This document shows positions 16,481 to 26,500 of a DNA stretch of 64,000 nt, in pieces. The notes beneath the pieces were generated by a model that searched no databases, was not told the origin of the DNA, and saw nothing but the letters and a program-made list of their open reading frames with translations. The position numbers and the translations under genes are program-made. This stretch comes from Betaproteobacteria bacterium (GTDB lineage Bacteria; Pseudomonadota; Gammaproteobacteria; Burkholderiales; Burkholderiaceae_C), in assembly GCA_016716535.1 (NCBI GenBank), contig JADJWD010000007.1:620001-684000 (forward strand), in the 5' to 3' direction. Each line of letters begins with the position of its first letter. Positions within the stretch are counted from its first letter, which is position 1.

Positions 16481-18462
16481 TTCGGCGCCTCCGTCGCAGT
16501 GCCGGTGCCGGTGCTTGCTCCAGGCGCAACACCGTCACGCTCATTCGGCGCATCGCTGCGCCGCACCGCCAGCTGCGCGCGATCGTGCAGTTGCGCGATG
16601 CCCAGCCGCGCCTGCGTCGTGTAGACCTCGAGGCGTTGCTGCTGCGCTTGCAGCGCGGTGACGGCGATCTCCTGCAACTGCGCGGCCTGCTCGCCGCGCA
16701 GCGCGGCCACCTGCGGCACGAGGCCGGCGATGCGCTGCTCGAGCGCGGCGATGCGGGCAGCGAAGACCTCGAAGCGCGCCGGCTCCTCGGCCGCGGCGCG
16801 CACCAGCGCCGCGTCTCGCGCGCGCGCTTCGGCCACCGCCTCGGCGCTGCCGCGCAGCGCCTTCTGTGCCTGCCACAGCCGCGCCGGGTACTGCTGCGTC
16901 ATCTGCCAGGTCAGCGCGCCGGCGACACGGCGCAGCCGTTCGCGCGCGGCGTCCGCTTCGGCATCGCCGGGCGCCGCGCCTTGCAGCGTGGCGAGGCCGC
17001 TTTCGATGCGCTGCAGGTGCGCGCGCTCGCGCGCGTCGGCCAGCGCCGCGGCGTCCTGGTTCGCCTCGACGGCGGCCAACTCGGCAACGACGGCCCCGCG
17101 GCGCTTCTCGAGGCCGTCGATGTCCATCGCGCCGGCCCGCTCGCGCATCTTCGGCAGCCGCTCGGCGAAAGCCTGGCGGCGGTTCGCGAGCATGTCGTGG
17201 TACGTGCCGAGCTTGCCCTGCCAGCCTTCGAGGTTGCGGCCGATGAAGACGAGGTCGTGCAGGTTCTTGAACGCTTCCTGGAACTCGTGCCCGGCGAGGA
17301 TCGGCGCCAGGTGGCCGGCGTGCGGCATCTCGGGCAGGCGCTCGGCGCCGCCGAGCCAGCCCATGCCAGCGCGTGGGTTGCGCTCGAGCAGCGCCTGCAC
17401 GAACGCGCCGCCGCGGATCGCGGTGATCGACTGGTCGAGCGCCCGGCGCTCGCCGTCGAACGCGGCCACCGCCTTCTGGTAGCCGTCGAGCGCCGCGGCG
17501 CTGGCGCCGGCTTCGGCGAGTGCGTAGGGCCACGCGATGTGCGCTTCGACCGACGACGCTTCGCTGACCGGCCGCGCGCGCAGCTCGCCCCACGGCACGA
17601 GCGCGCGCTTGGGCTCGCCGAGTTCGAGCGCCGCCCAGCCGTGGCCGAGCAGCGCCTTGCCGGCATCGGGGCCTTGCAGGCGCACGCGCTCGAAGTAGCG
17701 GCGCGCGTCGGCGCCGAGCTGCTGGCCCAGCGCCGCGAAGCCGAGCGCGACGTTGGCGCGGTCGCGCAGCGCGCGCTGCTCTTCGTCGGCGGCGCCTTGC
17801 TGGCCGAGCACGTCGAGCAGCGCCGTGCCCTGCGGCAGGTCGCCGGCCTTGACGAGCGCGACACCCAGGTTGAAGCGCGCCACCGCGCTCGCCTCGGGCG
17901 GCAGCGTGCGCAGCAGCTCGGCCGCGGCAGCGTGCTCGGCACGCGCCATCAGCAAGCGCGCCTGCAGCAGCACGCGCTCTTCCTGCAGCGGCGCGGGCAG
18001 CGGTTGCTCGATGCGCGCCAGCGCCGCCTCGGCCGCGTCGGGCAGCCCGCGCTGGTAGCGGATCTTCGCGAGGAAGAACCAGGCGCGGTCGCGCGCCGAC
18101 AAGGGCAGGTTCTGCGCCAGCAGCCGCTCGAAGACGCCGCCGGCCTCGTGGTGCAGACCCCAGCTCAGCAGCAGGCCGCCGCGCAGCAGCTCGCTCTCGT
18201 CGTCGTGCGGGCTGACGCGCTTGAAGTGCTGCGAGACCATGAGGCCGGTGACGGCCTCGAAATGCTTGTCCTGGAAGAACTCGAAGAGCGCGTCGCCGTA
18301 ATGCGGGGCGCGCACTTCGCGGGGGGTGAAGGTGGGGTCGGTTGTGGCGGGGGTCGATTGCGCGAGCGCCGCGGGAGCGAGCGCGATCGCGACAACGGCC
18401 GCCAGCGCGGTGCGCACTGCGCGCCCGGCGTCGGTTCGCACCCTCGACCGAACCGCTTTCAC
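16477..18462 (-). CDS. Exported TPR/coiled-coil protein of the envelope cluster
   Basis: A 661-residue protein. GTG 18462 overlaps the preceding stop as GTGA and gives a signal peptide ending in APAALAQ near residue 35. The N-terminal third has TPR-like pairs (GDALFEFFQDKHFEAVTGLM, WFFLAKIRYQRGLPDAAEAA, AVARFNLGVALVKAGDLPQG). The middle contains AGHEFQEAFKNLHDLVFIGR. The C-terminal third is a long charged, Ala-rich helical region with heptad character (AALEQRIAGLVPQVAALRGE). The translational overlaps on both sides make it an integral part of the cluster. No family name recognised. The shape suggests a periplasm-spanning structural element. Confidence 0.75.
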   Translation of the reverse strand: MKAVRSRVRTDAGRAVRTALAAVVAIALAPAALAQSTPATTDPTFTPREVRAPHYGDALFEFFQDKHFEAVTGLMVSQHFKRVSPHDDESELLRGGLLLSWGLHHEAGGVFERLLAQNLPLSARDRAWFFLAKIRYQRGLPDAAEAALARIEQPLPAPLQEERVLLQARLLMARAEHAAAAELLRTLPPEASAVARFNLGVALVKAGDLPQGTALLDVLGQQGAADEEQRALRDRANVALGFAALGQQLGADARRYFERVRLQGPDAGKALLGHGWAALELGEPKRALVPWGELRARPVSEASSVEAHIAWPYALAEAGASAAALDGYQKAVAAFDGERRALDQSITAIRGGAFVQALLERNPRAGMGWLGGAERLPEMPHAGHLAPILAGHEFQEAFKNLHDLVFIGRNLEGWQGKLGTYHDMLANRRQAFAERLPKMRERAGAMDIDGLEKRRGAVVAELAAVEANQDAAALADARERAHLQRIESGLATLQGAAPGDAEADAARERLRRVAGALTWQMTQQYPARLWQAQKALRGSAEAVAEARARDAALVRAAAEEPARFEVFAARIAALEQRIAGLVPQVAALRGEQAAQLQEIAVTALQAQQQRLEVYTTQARLGIAQLHDRAQLAVRRSDAPNERDGVAPGASTGTGTATEAPK

Positions 18463-19079
18463 TGCCAAACTTTCACCTCGAACTCCGGCTGCAGCTTCGC
18501 GAGGCTGTCCTTGATGCGCAGCTCGATGTACTTCGGCTCGGTGCCCTTGTCGAACTTCAGCGTCACGCCGCGCTTGTAGTCGCGCGTGTGCGGGCCGCGG
18601 CCGGTGAAGAAGGCGTCGATCGCGTGTTCGCCGGCCTTCAGGTTGCCGACGAAGATGCGCTGCACGCCGCCGCGGTGCAGCGCCTGCACTTCGAGCGGCG
18701 TGTACAGGTGCGAGGCGATGACCTTGTCGTCGAGCTTGATCTGCACCGACTCCAGCTCGAAGAGCTTGCCGACGTCCATGCTGACGAAGAGCGCCACCTG
18801 CGTGCCGGCCGGGAACAGCAGCTCTTCTTCGAGCACGAGCAGGTCGCGGTTGAGGCGGATGACCTCGGCCTTGATGTCCTGCACCCGCTGGTCCAGGCCC
18901 GCGGGCGCGGCGCCCGGCGTGGGCACCGCGGGCGCCGCCGAGGCGGCAGCGGCGGGTGCAGATGCGGCCGCTGCAGCCGGCTTCACCGGCGCGGCCGGCT
19001 GCCCGAACGCCACCGCGGCGCCAAGCGCGAGCGCGCCGCCGACGGCCAGGCGCTGAAGGAAGGATCGAACGGCGAACAT
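18459..19079 (-). CDS. Exported periplasmic protein, unknown family
   Basis: A 206-residue protein with a signal peptide (LAVGGALALGAAVAFGQ) and an Ala/Pro-rich linker to about residue 58. A short coiled coil follows (RVQDIKAEVIRLNRDLLVLE), then a beta-rich domain with VALFVSMDVGKLFELESVQI, GGVQRIFVGNLKAGEH and RDYKRGVTLKFDKGTEPKYI. The last part looks like an Ig-like or PEGA-like surface domain (extension, Gly turn, ELRIKD). Its stop overlaps the TPR/coiled-coil gene by four bases. No function assigned; periplasmic location and membership of the cluster are well supported. Confidence 0.72.
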   Translation of the reverse strand: MFAVRSFLQRLAVGGALALGAAVAFGQPAAPVKPAAAAASAPAAAASAAPAVPTPGAAPAGLDQRVQDIKAEVIRLNRDLLVLEEELLFPAGTQVALFVSMDVGKLFELESVQIKLDDKVIASHLYTPLEVQALHRGGVQRIFVGNLKAGEHAIDAFFTGRGPHTRDYKRGVTLKFDKGTEPKYIELRIKDSLAKLQPEFEVKVWQ

Positions 19080-19130
19080 GGTGAAACGCCTCAGAGGAGA
19101 GAAGACGCGTGGCGTGCTGGAAGCTGGACG

Positions 19131-20315
19131 CTAGAAGCGCGCCGACAGCAGCAGCTGCAGCACGGTGGCGTTGTGCGAATACGCGCCGCCGGTGCGCACG
19201 TCGGTGAAGTCCTTGAATTTGAACTGCTTGCGCTCGATGACGCCGGTGAACTTGGTATCGAATCGTGCCCAGGCGCCGCCGAAGGTGTAGGTGGCTTTCG
19301 CGTTGACGGCGTGGCTCGTGAAGCTGCCGATCTGCCGGTTGCGCGAGACGTACTGCGTCTCGGCGAGCGCGTTGTCGCTGTAGAAGAGCGCCGAGCCCTG
19401 CGTGTGCATGCGCCAGCTCGCCTCGGCGAGCCACCCCGCGGCAACGTAGCGCGCGGCGCCGAACTCGGCCGTGTGCGCGGTGATGTCCCAGTTGTCCCAG
19501 AAGTAGCGGTACTCGGCCTTCAGCGCCGTGCGCGTGGGGCCGTCGCCGTAGTCGTAGATGCTGCGCAGCTTGACGGCGCGGCTCGAGCGCGTGCGCGGCA
19601 CGCGCTCGGGCACCGCGGCGCCGAACACGCGCGCGGCGCGGTACGGGCTGCCGAGGAAGCCGGCGTCGGAGACGGCCTCGAAGTTGGCGCTGGTGATCCA
19701 GCGCGGCGAGAGGATCTGCGTCAGCCCGAAGCGGTACTGCCAGTGCTTGGCCACCTCCTGGAACGCCGGGTCGTTCGAGTGGCGCACCTCGTCGGCCGAG
19801 CGCGTGAAGCCCAGGCTCACCGTCGTCATCGCGCCGAAGACCTCGTGCGCCACGTCCAGGCTCACCGCGTTCACGTCGTAGTCGGGCTCGCGGCTCGCGT
19901 ACAGGCCCATCGAGACGAGCGTGTCGCGCACCAGCCAGTCGGCGCCGAGGTCGTAGGCCTGCCGCGTCTCCTTGAAGGGGCTGGCGGTCGTCACCACGTC
20001 GATCGACGCGTTGCTGACCGCGTCGACGTAGTAGCCGCCGGTCAGCGACACCTTGTCGGCGAGGCTCTTGCGCACGAGCAGCGCCGGGCCCTGCGCGCGC
20101 ACGCCGCCGCCGTCGTAGTAGTGGTAGATGAGTTCCGAGCGCTCCTCGGGCAGCGTCGCGGCGCCGGCCGGCGCGGCGACCAGCGAGGGCGCGATGCCGG
20201 GCAGCAGCCGCTGCAGCAGCCGGCCGAGCCAGCGCACGCGCTGCGCGAGCGTTTGCAGATGGCGCAGCAGCGGCGCGGTGGCAGGCATCGCGGGCGCGCG
20301 CTCAGTTGCAGCCAC
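19131..20315 (-). CDS. DUF3570 outer-membrane protein
   Basis: About 394 residues. A GTG at 20315 inside the DUF4266 3' end is the favoured start; ATG 20288 is the alternative. The sequence has the DUF3570 pattern: RSELIYHYYDGGGVRAQGPA near the N-terminus, VSLTGGYYVDAVSNASIDVV, a long series of alternating amphipathic strands, and a terminal strand ending in Phe (LQLLLSARF). It should form an outer-membrane beta-barrel. DUF3570 genes are typically found beside DUF4266, a thioredoxin and an ApbE flavin transferase, all of which occur here (20302, 20568, 26565). Function unknown, plausibly extracytoplasmic redox. Confidence 0.85.
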   Translation of the reverse strand: MAATERAPAMPATAPLLRHLQTLAQRVRWLGRLLQRLLPGIAPSLVAAPAGAATLPEERSELIYHYYDGGGVRAQGPALLVRKSLADKVSLTGGYYVDAVSNASIDVVTTASPFKETRQAYDLGADWLVRDTLVSMGLYASREPDYDVNAVSLDVAHEVFGAMTTVSLGFTRSADEVRHSNDPAFQEVAKHWQYRFGLTQILSPRWITSANFEAVSDAGFLGSPYRAARVFGAAVPERVPRTRSSRAVKLRSIYDYGDGPTRTALKAEYRYFWDNWDITAHTAEFGAARYVAAGWLAEASWRMHTQGSALFYSDNALAETQYVSRNRQIGSFTSHAVNAKATYTFGGAWARFDTKFTGVIERKQFKFKDFTDVRTGGAYSHNATVLQLLLSARF

Positions 20316-20535
20316 AGCCCCCTCCTTGCACGCCGGTGGCGCCACGTGCGCCTTCGCGCACGAGGTGCACGTGTTCGCGGTGCTTCTCGGTCAGCGCCGT
20401 GCGCGCGAACTGCATCAGCGGGTCGGCCAGGCGCTCGCGCTCGTAGGGCTTGACCCAGGGCTCGGGGGCGGCGCAGGCGGAGGTCAGCAGCGCCATCGCG
20501 GCGAGCGCAGTGAAGCGGATGAAGGATCGGCTCAT
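20302..20535 (-). CDS. DUF4266 small lipoprotein
   Basis: A 77-residue protein with lipoprotein signal AAMALLTSACAAP (lipobox TSAC). Next come the DUF4266 core PEPWVKPYERERLADPLMQF, the HREHVHLVREGARGATGVQG segment and the terminal GGGCGCN. The invariant terminal GCGCN is diagnostic. ATG 20535 is chosen over an upstream start because it begins the signal peptide. It overlaps the DUF3570 gene. The family is always small, lipid-anchored and linked to DUF3570; its biochemical role is not established. Confidence 0.9.
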   Translation of the reverse strand: MSRSFIRFTALAAMALLTSACAAPEPWVKPYERERLADPLMQFARTALTEKHREHVHLVREGARGATGVQGGGCGCN

Positions 20536-20567
20536 CGTTCGGCTCCGGGACAACGAGGTACTGCGCC

Positions 20568-21113
20568 TCATTCCTTCACCAGCGCGCGGATCTGCGCGTC
20601 ATAGGTGGCCTCGACGCCCTCGCGGTAGCCCTTGTGCACGTGGCGCACGCGGCCGTCGCGGTCGATCAGCACCGTGCCGGGCATGCTGTCCAGCGCGTAG
20701 CGGCGCGTCACGGTCTTGTCGGTGTCGAGCAGCACCGGGAACGTCAGCCCCATGCGCGTGGCCAGTGCCACGGCCGCCTTCGGGTCGTCGTCGATGTTGA
20801 CGCCGAGCAGCTCGAAGCCGGCGCTCTTGTACTTCGTGTACAGCCGATTCAGGTGCGGCATCTCCACCTTGCACGGGCCGCACCAGGTGGCCCAGAAGTT
20901 GACGAGCACGACGCGGCCGCGCAGTTCGCCCAGGCGCAGGTTCGCGCCGGCGGCGCTCTTCAGCGTGAAGTCGGGCGCCGGCGCCGCGGGCGTGACGGCG
21001 GCGCGCGCGCGGCGGCTCGTGACGAGCGAGCCGAACAGTGCCGAGGCGCCCAGGCTCGTCAGCAGCACGCGGCGGCCGTGGCGGCGGATCGAGAGGTCTT
21101 GTGGTTTGGACAT
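20568..21113 (-). CDS. TlpA/ResA-family thioredoxin-like protein
   Basis: A 181-residue exported thioredoxin-fold protein. The N-terminus has RRHGRRVLLTSLGASALFGS, a possible Tat-like or membrane-anchoring signal. The active site is FWATWCGPCK (Cys78, Cys81), followed by MPHLNRLYTKYKSAGFELLG and the cis-Pro region DSMPGTVLIDRDG. This is the TlpA/ResA class that reduces disulfides outside the cytoplasm, often on apocytochromes c before heme attachment. Multiheme genes in the same gene row (22906-26534) fit such a role, which is an inference from context. Confidence 0.9.
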   Translation of the reverse strand: MSKPQDLSIRRHGRRVLLTSLGASALFGSLVTSRRARAAVTPAAPAPDFTLKSAAGANLRLGELRGRVVLVNFWATWCGPCKVEMPHLNRLYTKYKSAGFELLGVNIDDDPKAAVALATRMGLTFPVLLDTDKTVTRRYALDSMPGTVLIDRDGRVRHVHKGYREGVEATYDAQIRALVKE

Positions 21114-21156
21114 GGGTCGCGATTCCGGGTGGACTCGTTGGACTGGACTTGCCGCG

Positions 21157-21960
21157 TCAGAACAGCACCGTCACGCCGAGCGTGATCTCGGGGTTGTGCG
21201 TCGTCTCGCGGCGGCCGAGCAGGTCGAGGCTGAACATGTGGTCGCGCACCTCGGTCTGCACGGCGAAGCGCTGGTTCCACAGCAGCCGCAGGCCGAAGCC
21301 GATGTCGATCGTCTGCTTGCGCTGGCCGGCGAAGTCGGTGGTGCCGGCGCCGGCGAGGATGTAGCCCTGCGAGAGCTTGGCCGTGCCGCGGCCGAAGAAC
21401 ACCTCGCCGGGCAGCAGGTTGTAGCCCATCGCCAGCGTGTAGTACTTCAGCGTCTCGGTGCGGTTGACGAAGACGCCGCCGGGCAGGATCTGCCTGAACG
21501 CCTCGTCGCTGACCTTCGTGCTGCCGTACTGCGCGGTGACGAAGAAGTCCTCGGTGATGTGGTAGCCGACACGCAGGCCCGACACGCCGCTGGAGCCGAA
21601 GTTCTGCGTCGAGTAGGTGCCGCCGAAGAGACCGATCTCGAAGTCGCGCGACGGGTAGTTCGGCAGCTTCAGGTCGCGACGCGCGACTTGCGGCTCGACG
21701 ACCGACGGCGCGGCAGCGGGCGCCGGTGTCGTCGAAGGGATCGGCGACGCGGGCGTCGGCGTTGCGCCAGGAGCAACCGTCGTGCTCGGCGCAGCGCCCG
21801 CGCCGGGTGGCATGGCCGGCACCGGCGCCGTCGCCACCGACGGCGTCGTCGCGTACGGCGTCGTCGGCGCCGGCGGCGCGGGCGGCGGCTTCGTCGCGCA
21901 GCCCGCGGCCAGCGCCGCGGCGGCGGCCAGCGCCAACGAGAAGAAGGATGAGCGGTTCAT
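21157..21960 (-). CDS. Outer-membrane beta-barrel lipoprotein, myxobacterial (OMP_myx) type
   Basis: A 267-residue protein. ATG 21960 begins a lipoprotein signal (ALAAAAALAAGCATK, lipobox AAGC). A Pro/Thr-rich linker of about 65 residues follows, then a barrel of alternating strands: FEIGLFGGTYSTQNFGSSG, LRVGYHITEDFFVTAQYG, KYYTLAMGYNLLPGEVFFG and a last strand ending ITLGVTVLF. This matches the small outer-membrane barrel domain first noted in Myxococcus and found beside gliding-type genes. It would be the outer-membrane end of the envelope complex. It starts ten bases after the SH3/barrel gene stop. Confidence 0.78.
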   Translation of the reverse strand: MNRSSFFSLALAAAAALAAGCATKPPPAPPAPTTPYATTPSVATAPVPAMPPGAGAAPSTTVAPGATPTPASPIPSTTPAPAAAPSVVEPQVARRDLKLPNYPSRDFEIGLFGGTYSTQNFGSSGVSGLRVGYHITEDFFVTAQYGSTKVSDEAFRQILPGGVFVNRTETLKYYTLAMGYNLLPGEVFFGRGTAKLSQGYILAGAGTTDFAGQRKQTIDIGFGLRLLWNQRFAVQTEVRDHMFSLDLLGRRETTHNPEITLGVTVLF

Positions 21961-21970
21961 CGCGGCGGCT

Positions 21971-22771
21971 TCAGAAGAAGAACGAGATGCCCAGCGTCGT
22001 TGCCCGGTACTCGAGCGTGCGCTGGTCGGAGACGAAGGCGGCGTAGAGCGACCAGTCCAGCCGCGCCACGAAGCGCTCGGAGAGGTACCAGCGCAGGCCG
22101 ACGCCGGCGTGGCCGAGGTTGGCATTGACCGTCTGCGCCTGCACGAGGCTGGCGTTGGGGATGTTGCGAAAGCGCCCGAAACCCACACTCGCGAACGGCG
22201 ACCACCGCCGGTCGGCCCACGGCTCGCTGACGAGCGCCAGGTGCCACAAGTCGGTGCCCGAGAAGGCGCCTTGCACCTGCGCGAAGGTCAGCTCGGCGGC
22301 GAGCGTTTCACCCAGGCGCACGCCGGTGAAGAGCTTCAACATCGGCTCGGCGCGCAACTGCCCCCAGGCGGCGCCGAACTCGACGCGGCGGCCGAGGTAG
22401 TCGTCGAGCAGCAGGTCGCGGAAGGTCTTGCCGGCGCCGGCTTCGGTGAGCGTGCTTTCGAGCTGCGAGCGGTGCACCCAGCCGACGACGCCGCCGGCGC
22501 TGGTTTCGCTGCGCACGCGGTACCAGTCGGTGCGGCGCAGCTCGATGCGGATCCAGCCCGCGCGCTCGACGACGTGGAACACCGGGTAGCCGCGGCCGGG
22601 GCCGGTGCGCAGCTCGATGAAGGGGTCGGCGACTTGCAGGCGCTCGACGAATTCGGGGCCGTATTGGGGGGTTGTGGCGGGGGCGGGGGTTTGTGCGGCG
22701 GCCGGTGAGCTGGTGAGCACCACGAACACCGCAGCACAGGCGCAATGCCACAGCCCTTGCAGAAACTTCAT
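21971..22771 (-). CDS. SH3-domain plus outer-membrane barrel protein
   Basis: A 266-residue protein with a signal peptide (CACAAVFVVLTSSPAAAQ). It has an SH3b domain at about residues 45-105 (DPFIELRTGPGRGYPVFHVV, RAGWIRIELRRTDWYRVRS, VGWVHRSQL) and a C-terminal barrel of about eight strands (RWSPFASVGFGRFRNIPNAS, HAGVGLRWYLSERFVARLDW) ending in the aromatic TLGISFFF. SH3b domains usually bind peptidoglycan or peptides, so this protein could fix the outer-membrane complex to the cell wall. It is paired with the other barrel downstream. Confidence 0.78.
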   Translation of the reverse strand: MKFLQGLWHCACAAVFVVLTSSPAAAQTPAPATTPQYGPEFVERLQVADPFIELRTGPGRGYPVFHVVERAGWIRIELRRTDWYRVRSETSAGGVVGWVHRSQLESTLTEAGAGKTFRDLLLDDYLGRRVEFGAAWGQLRAEPMLKLFTGVRLGETLAAELTFAQVQGAFSGTDLWHLALVSEPWADRRWSPFASVGFGRFRNIPNASLVQAQTVNANLGHAGVGLRWYLSERFVARLDWSLYAAFVSDQRTLEYRATTLGISFFF

Positions 22772-22807
22772 TCGCCTGGTTCCCTGATGTTCTTGTGCAT
22801 TCGCGGG

Positions 22808-22854
22808 CCCTTCGACAGGCTCAGGGCAGGCTTCGACAAGCTCAGCCCGAACGG
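22808..22854. repeat. REP-like element
   Basis: CCCTTCGACAGGCTCAGGGC followed by AGGCTTCGACAAGCTCAGCC and CGAACGG: two inverted half-units of the repeat also present at 13447 and 46036. It lies in the 134-bp gap between the monoheme lipoprotein and the SH3/barrel gene, dividing the envelope row into blocks. Confidence 0.75.
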
Positions 22855-22905
22855 TTTGGGGATTGCCCTTCGCGCTCCCGCTCCCAGCGATCAACTCGAT
22901 CCGAT

Positions 22906-23529
22906 TCAATCCGTATTGCACGCCCCGGTGTTCACGTCGGCCGGCGTGAACAGGTTGGCCGCGGCGGCGCTGAACTCGTCCTGGCCGGCCGGCATCGGCC
23001 GCGTGATCCAGTAGGCGATGATGCGCGCGTTGGCGTCGTTCTCGTCGGCGAAGACGAGGCCGCCGCCGTGCAATGCGGTGCGCACGAGCGGCTTGTTCAA
23101 GAGCCGGCTGGCCTGCGGCGCGCCGATCAGCGTCTCGCCTTGCGACGAGTAGAAGTTGCGGTACATCTCGGTCAGGCGCACCGCGTCGGCGTTGGCCGCC
23201 GCGGTGGCCAGGTCCACCGGCGCGGCGGTGCCGACCAGGCGCAGCGCGCCGCCGGTGCCGTTGGTGTTGTCGTGGCAGCCGCTGGCCGCGCAGCTGTTGA
23301 CCGAGGTGACGCCGTGGATCGTCACCGGCAGCTGCGCGACGAGGATCGGCATCACGCAGCGCTGGAAGTAGGCGAACGAGAGCTTCTGCCCGTTCGCCGT
23401 GCCGGCCGGGTTGGCGATCGTCGCGGCGTTGTCGAACGGGTTCGTGCCGTCGCCGCCGCCGCACGAGGCCAATGCAACGAGCGCGGCGGCGAAGGACGCA
23501 CGAAGGACGCTGCGGGAGCAAGGAGTCAT
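22906..23529 (-). CDS. Putative monoheme c-type lipoprotein
   Basis: A 207-residue protein. ATG 23529 overlaps the upstream stop as ATGA. Lipoprotein signal AALVALASCGGGD (lipobox LASC). The mature part contains SCAASGCHDN, a CX4CH rather than CX2CH heme-binding motif, with candidate distal ligands in RLTEMYRNFY. No further Cys-rich motif is seen apart from CVMPI and a terminal C. The sequence around the heme resembles the short cytochrome-like proteins that accompany HzsA-related multihemes. Probably an envelope electron carrier working with the triheme protein encoded immediately upstream. Heme binding is inferred from the motif. Confidence 0.7.
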   Translation of the reverse strand: MTPCSRSVLRASFAAALVALASCGGGDGTNPFDNAATIANPAGTANGQKLSFAYFQRCVMPILVAQLPVTIHGVTSVNSCAASGCHDNTNGTGGALRLVGTAAPVDLATAAANADAVRLTEMYRNFYSSQGETLIGAPQASRLLNKPLVRTALHGGGLVFADENDANARIIAYWITRPMPAGQDEFSAAAANLFTPADVNTGACNTD

Positions 23530-26500
23530 CGGCAAGCCGTGGCGATCCAGTTGGCGATGGCGGTGTAGCCGGCGCTGCCGGCGGCCAACACCGGCGCCGC
23601 CTGGCCGGTGGCGCCGCTGGGGTGCGGCACCGTCGAGGGCCGCGCCAGCAGCGGGTTGGCCGCGGCGAGGCAGGCATTGTTGATCATCGTCAGCGTGACG
23701 TTGAAGTCACCTTCGGGATTGCCGGTGAGGATGAAGCGGTTGCGCGTGAAACCCATGCCCGGCTGGTGGCAGCTCACGCAGTTGGCCTGCAGCACCGGCA
23801 ACACGGTGGCGGTGAAGCTCTCTTCCGACAGGCCGTTGAGGGTGCGCACGACGCCGTTGGCGTTGAACGGGTCGTTGTAGTACTGGCCGCCGAGATCGAT
23901 CCACTCGGCGACGAGCCGCTTCTCGGCCTTGTTCAGCAGCGTCGCGTGGTTCGGCGCCGTCGCCGGCGGGTTCGGGAACGCGGTGCGCGCCGCGGCGCCG
24001 GCGTGCAGCGTGTCGCCGAACAGGATCTCGGTGAGCCGGCTCTTGCGCGCCTGGCCGACGGTGTTGGTGTCGCTGGCGCCGGTGTTGACGAGCGCCGGGC
24101 CGCGCACCACCTCGGGCACGCCTTCGACCAGGCGCGTCACCGGCTGGCCGTTGGCGTCGAGCTGCGGGTCGCCGAGCAGCAGTTCTTCGTAGCTGACGAG
24201 GCGGCCGGTGCCGGCAACCGTGCTGCGCAGGTCGAGCTTCGTCGGGTCGCTGTGGCAGTTGATGCAGGTGTTGACGCCGCCCGTGCCGCGCGCCTTCGTC
24301 CACAGCGGCTGGATGTGGTCGGGGTAGTTGATGACGCCGTTGACCGGCACCGCGGTCGTCAGGTCGTCGGCGGCGCTGGCGTTGCCGGTGTAGCGCAGCG
24401 AGATCGCGGCGCGCGCCGTGACGCCGGGCTTCGTGGTGTCGGCCCACTCGTCGGTGAACACCGGGTGCGCGCCGATCGACAGCACCGAAGGATCGAGCCG
24501 CGCGCGCAGCGAGGCCATCGTCTCGCCCGACTGGTGCTGCGCGGCCAGCGCGGGCTTGACCGCGGCGGGCATCGTGTTGACGACGACGCCGCTGTTCAGC
24601 GCCGCGCCGCGGCGCGGGCTGTGGCAGCCGTCGCAGGTGCGGCGCTCGCCCGGGCGCACCTGGATCCAGTTGGGGTGCGTCTGGAAGGCGCGGCCCTGCG
24701 CGTCGACGACCTGCAGCGCCAGCGGCACGTCGGCGGGCACCTGCAGCTTGAACGAGCCGTCGGGTTCGACCATCGTGTAGCCGAGGATCTGCTGCGGCTC
24801 GAAGTCGGTCTCGCCGATCGCCCGCCGCGTGCCCATGCCGGCCGGCGGCGCCACCGCGCGCACCGCGCGCAGGAAGCGCACCGGCGTGCAGTGGTAGGCC
24901 GGGTCGGCCGGATCCTTCAGGCGCGCGACGTCGGCGACGTTCGAGCGCGTCTCGGTGTGGTCGGGCGTCGCGGTCTTCATCGCGATGCCGAGCGTGCAGC
25001 CGGCGCCTTTGTCGCTGGCGGCGATCATCGTCTCGCCCATGCGCAACAGGCCGTCGGTGTCGTAGATGCTGCGCACCTCGATCAGCGCCATGTCCTGCGC
25101 GGCCAGCGTCGCGTCCACCGTCGTCGGCTGCGTCGCGTTCGGCTCGGCGCGCGCCTGCAGCGGGATCGGGTCGGTGTACATGAAGCCGGTCGGCGGCGAG
25201 GCGACGTTCAGCCACGTGTTGTCGCGCGGGTCGAACATGTAGATGCCGTAGGCCGCGGGCGCGTTGTCCTGCACCGCGGCGGTGGCGCGCTGCTCGGGGG
25301 TCATCGTCTCGTCTTCGAGCTCGGCGCGCTCGGCGGCGGTGAGCGTCGCGCACGGCACGACGGCGCCGTTGCGCGTCACCTCACACGGGCGGTAGGCGAG
25401 CAGGATGCGGTCGGTGCCGTCCCACAGCGGATACGGCGTGCTGATGCGGCCGAATTCCGACAGACCCCGCTCGTCGGACAGCGGCTTGTCGGTGCCCTGC
25501 TGCTGGCCGCCTTGCACCGGCACGCCGGTGTTGGCCGGCGTGCCGTACTCGCTGTAGTTGGCCGCGTCGATGAACTGCAGCGAGCCGCCTTCCTGCGTGC
25601 CCGACAGGCTCATCAGCGAACTGGTGAGGAAGCCCTTGAAGCGGCCGTTCGGATCGGTCTCGCGCGGGTGCAGGAAGCTGTTGCCCGGGCTCAACGCGCC
25701 GTAGAGCACGAAGAGGTCGGTGCCGTCGGGCTTGCTGCGGAAGATCGCGAAGCGGTTGTGATCGGCCGCATGCTCCCAGCGCGAGAACATGATGTCGCCG
25801 TTGGCGCGCACGACGGCGTTGCGGTCGTGGCTCTGGTTGAAGGTGATCTGCTGGATGTCGCCGCCGTTGGCGTCCATCGTGTGCAGGTTCAGCACCTCCT
25901 CGCGCTCGTACTCGTCCAGCGCCTTGTAGGCGCGGCCGAGCGCCTGGTTCTGGCGGCTCTTCGTCTGGCGGTCGGACGAGAACACGAAGCCGCGCCCGGC
26001 CGGCAGGTAGGCCGGGTCGACGTCGTCGTCGCTGGCCGAGCTGGTGAGCCGGCGGAACTTGCCGCCGGCCAGGCCCGTGCCGGTCATGTCGTATTCCCAG
26101 ATGTTCCAGCGGCCGGTGCAGGCGGGCACCGACGTGCCGCTGCCGTCGTCGATGGTGGCGGCGTTGTCGGCCGGGCAGCGCATCGCGAAGACGACCTTCT
26201 TGCCGTCGTAGCTGACCTCGGGGTCGCTGGCGTCGCCGCGGCCGAGCGTGAAGCGCGCGGTCAGGTTGTGCTCTTGCGCGCTCGGGCTCGACTTCTCGCG
26301 CAGCATCAGGTCGCCGCCGGGCGCGGTGGGCGTGCCGTCGGTCGGGTTCATGCGCAGCGCCGTCGAGCGCTTGGCGTAGACGAGCGGCACGTCGCCTTGC
26401 ACGACGACGCTGTCGCTGTGGTCGCCGCTCGACCCGCTGCAGGCGGCGAGCGTGGCGAGCGTGGTGGCCGCCAACACGGCCAGGAGGTTCGCGCCGGGCG

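Noticed and set aside
18459..19079. A DNA-binding regulator in the envelope cluster
   Set aside because: It has a signal peptide, a short coiled coil and a beta-rich domain, with no helix-turn-helix visible, so it is treated as an exported protein.
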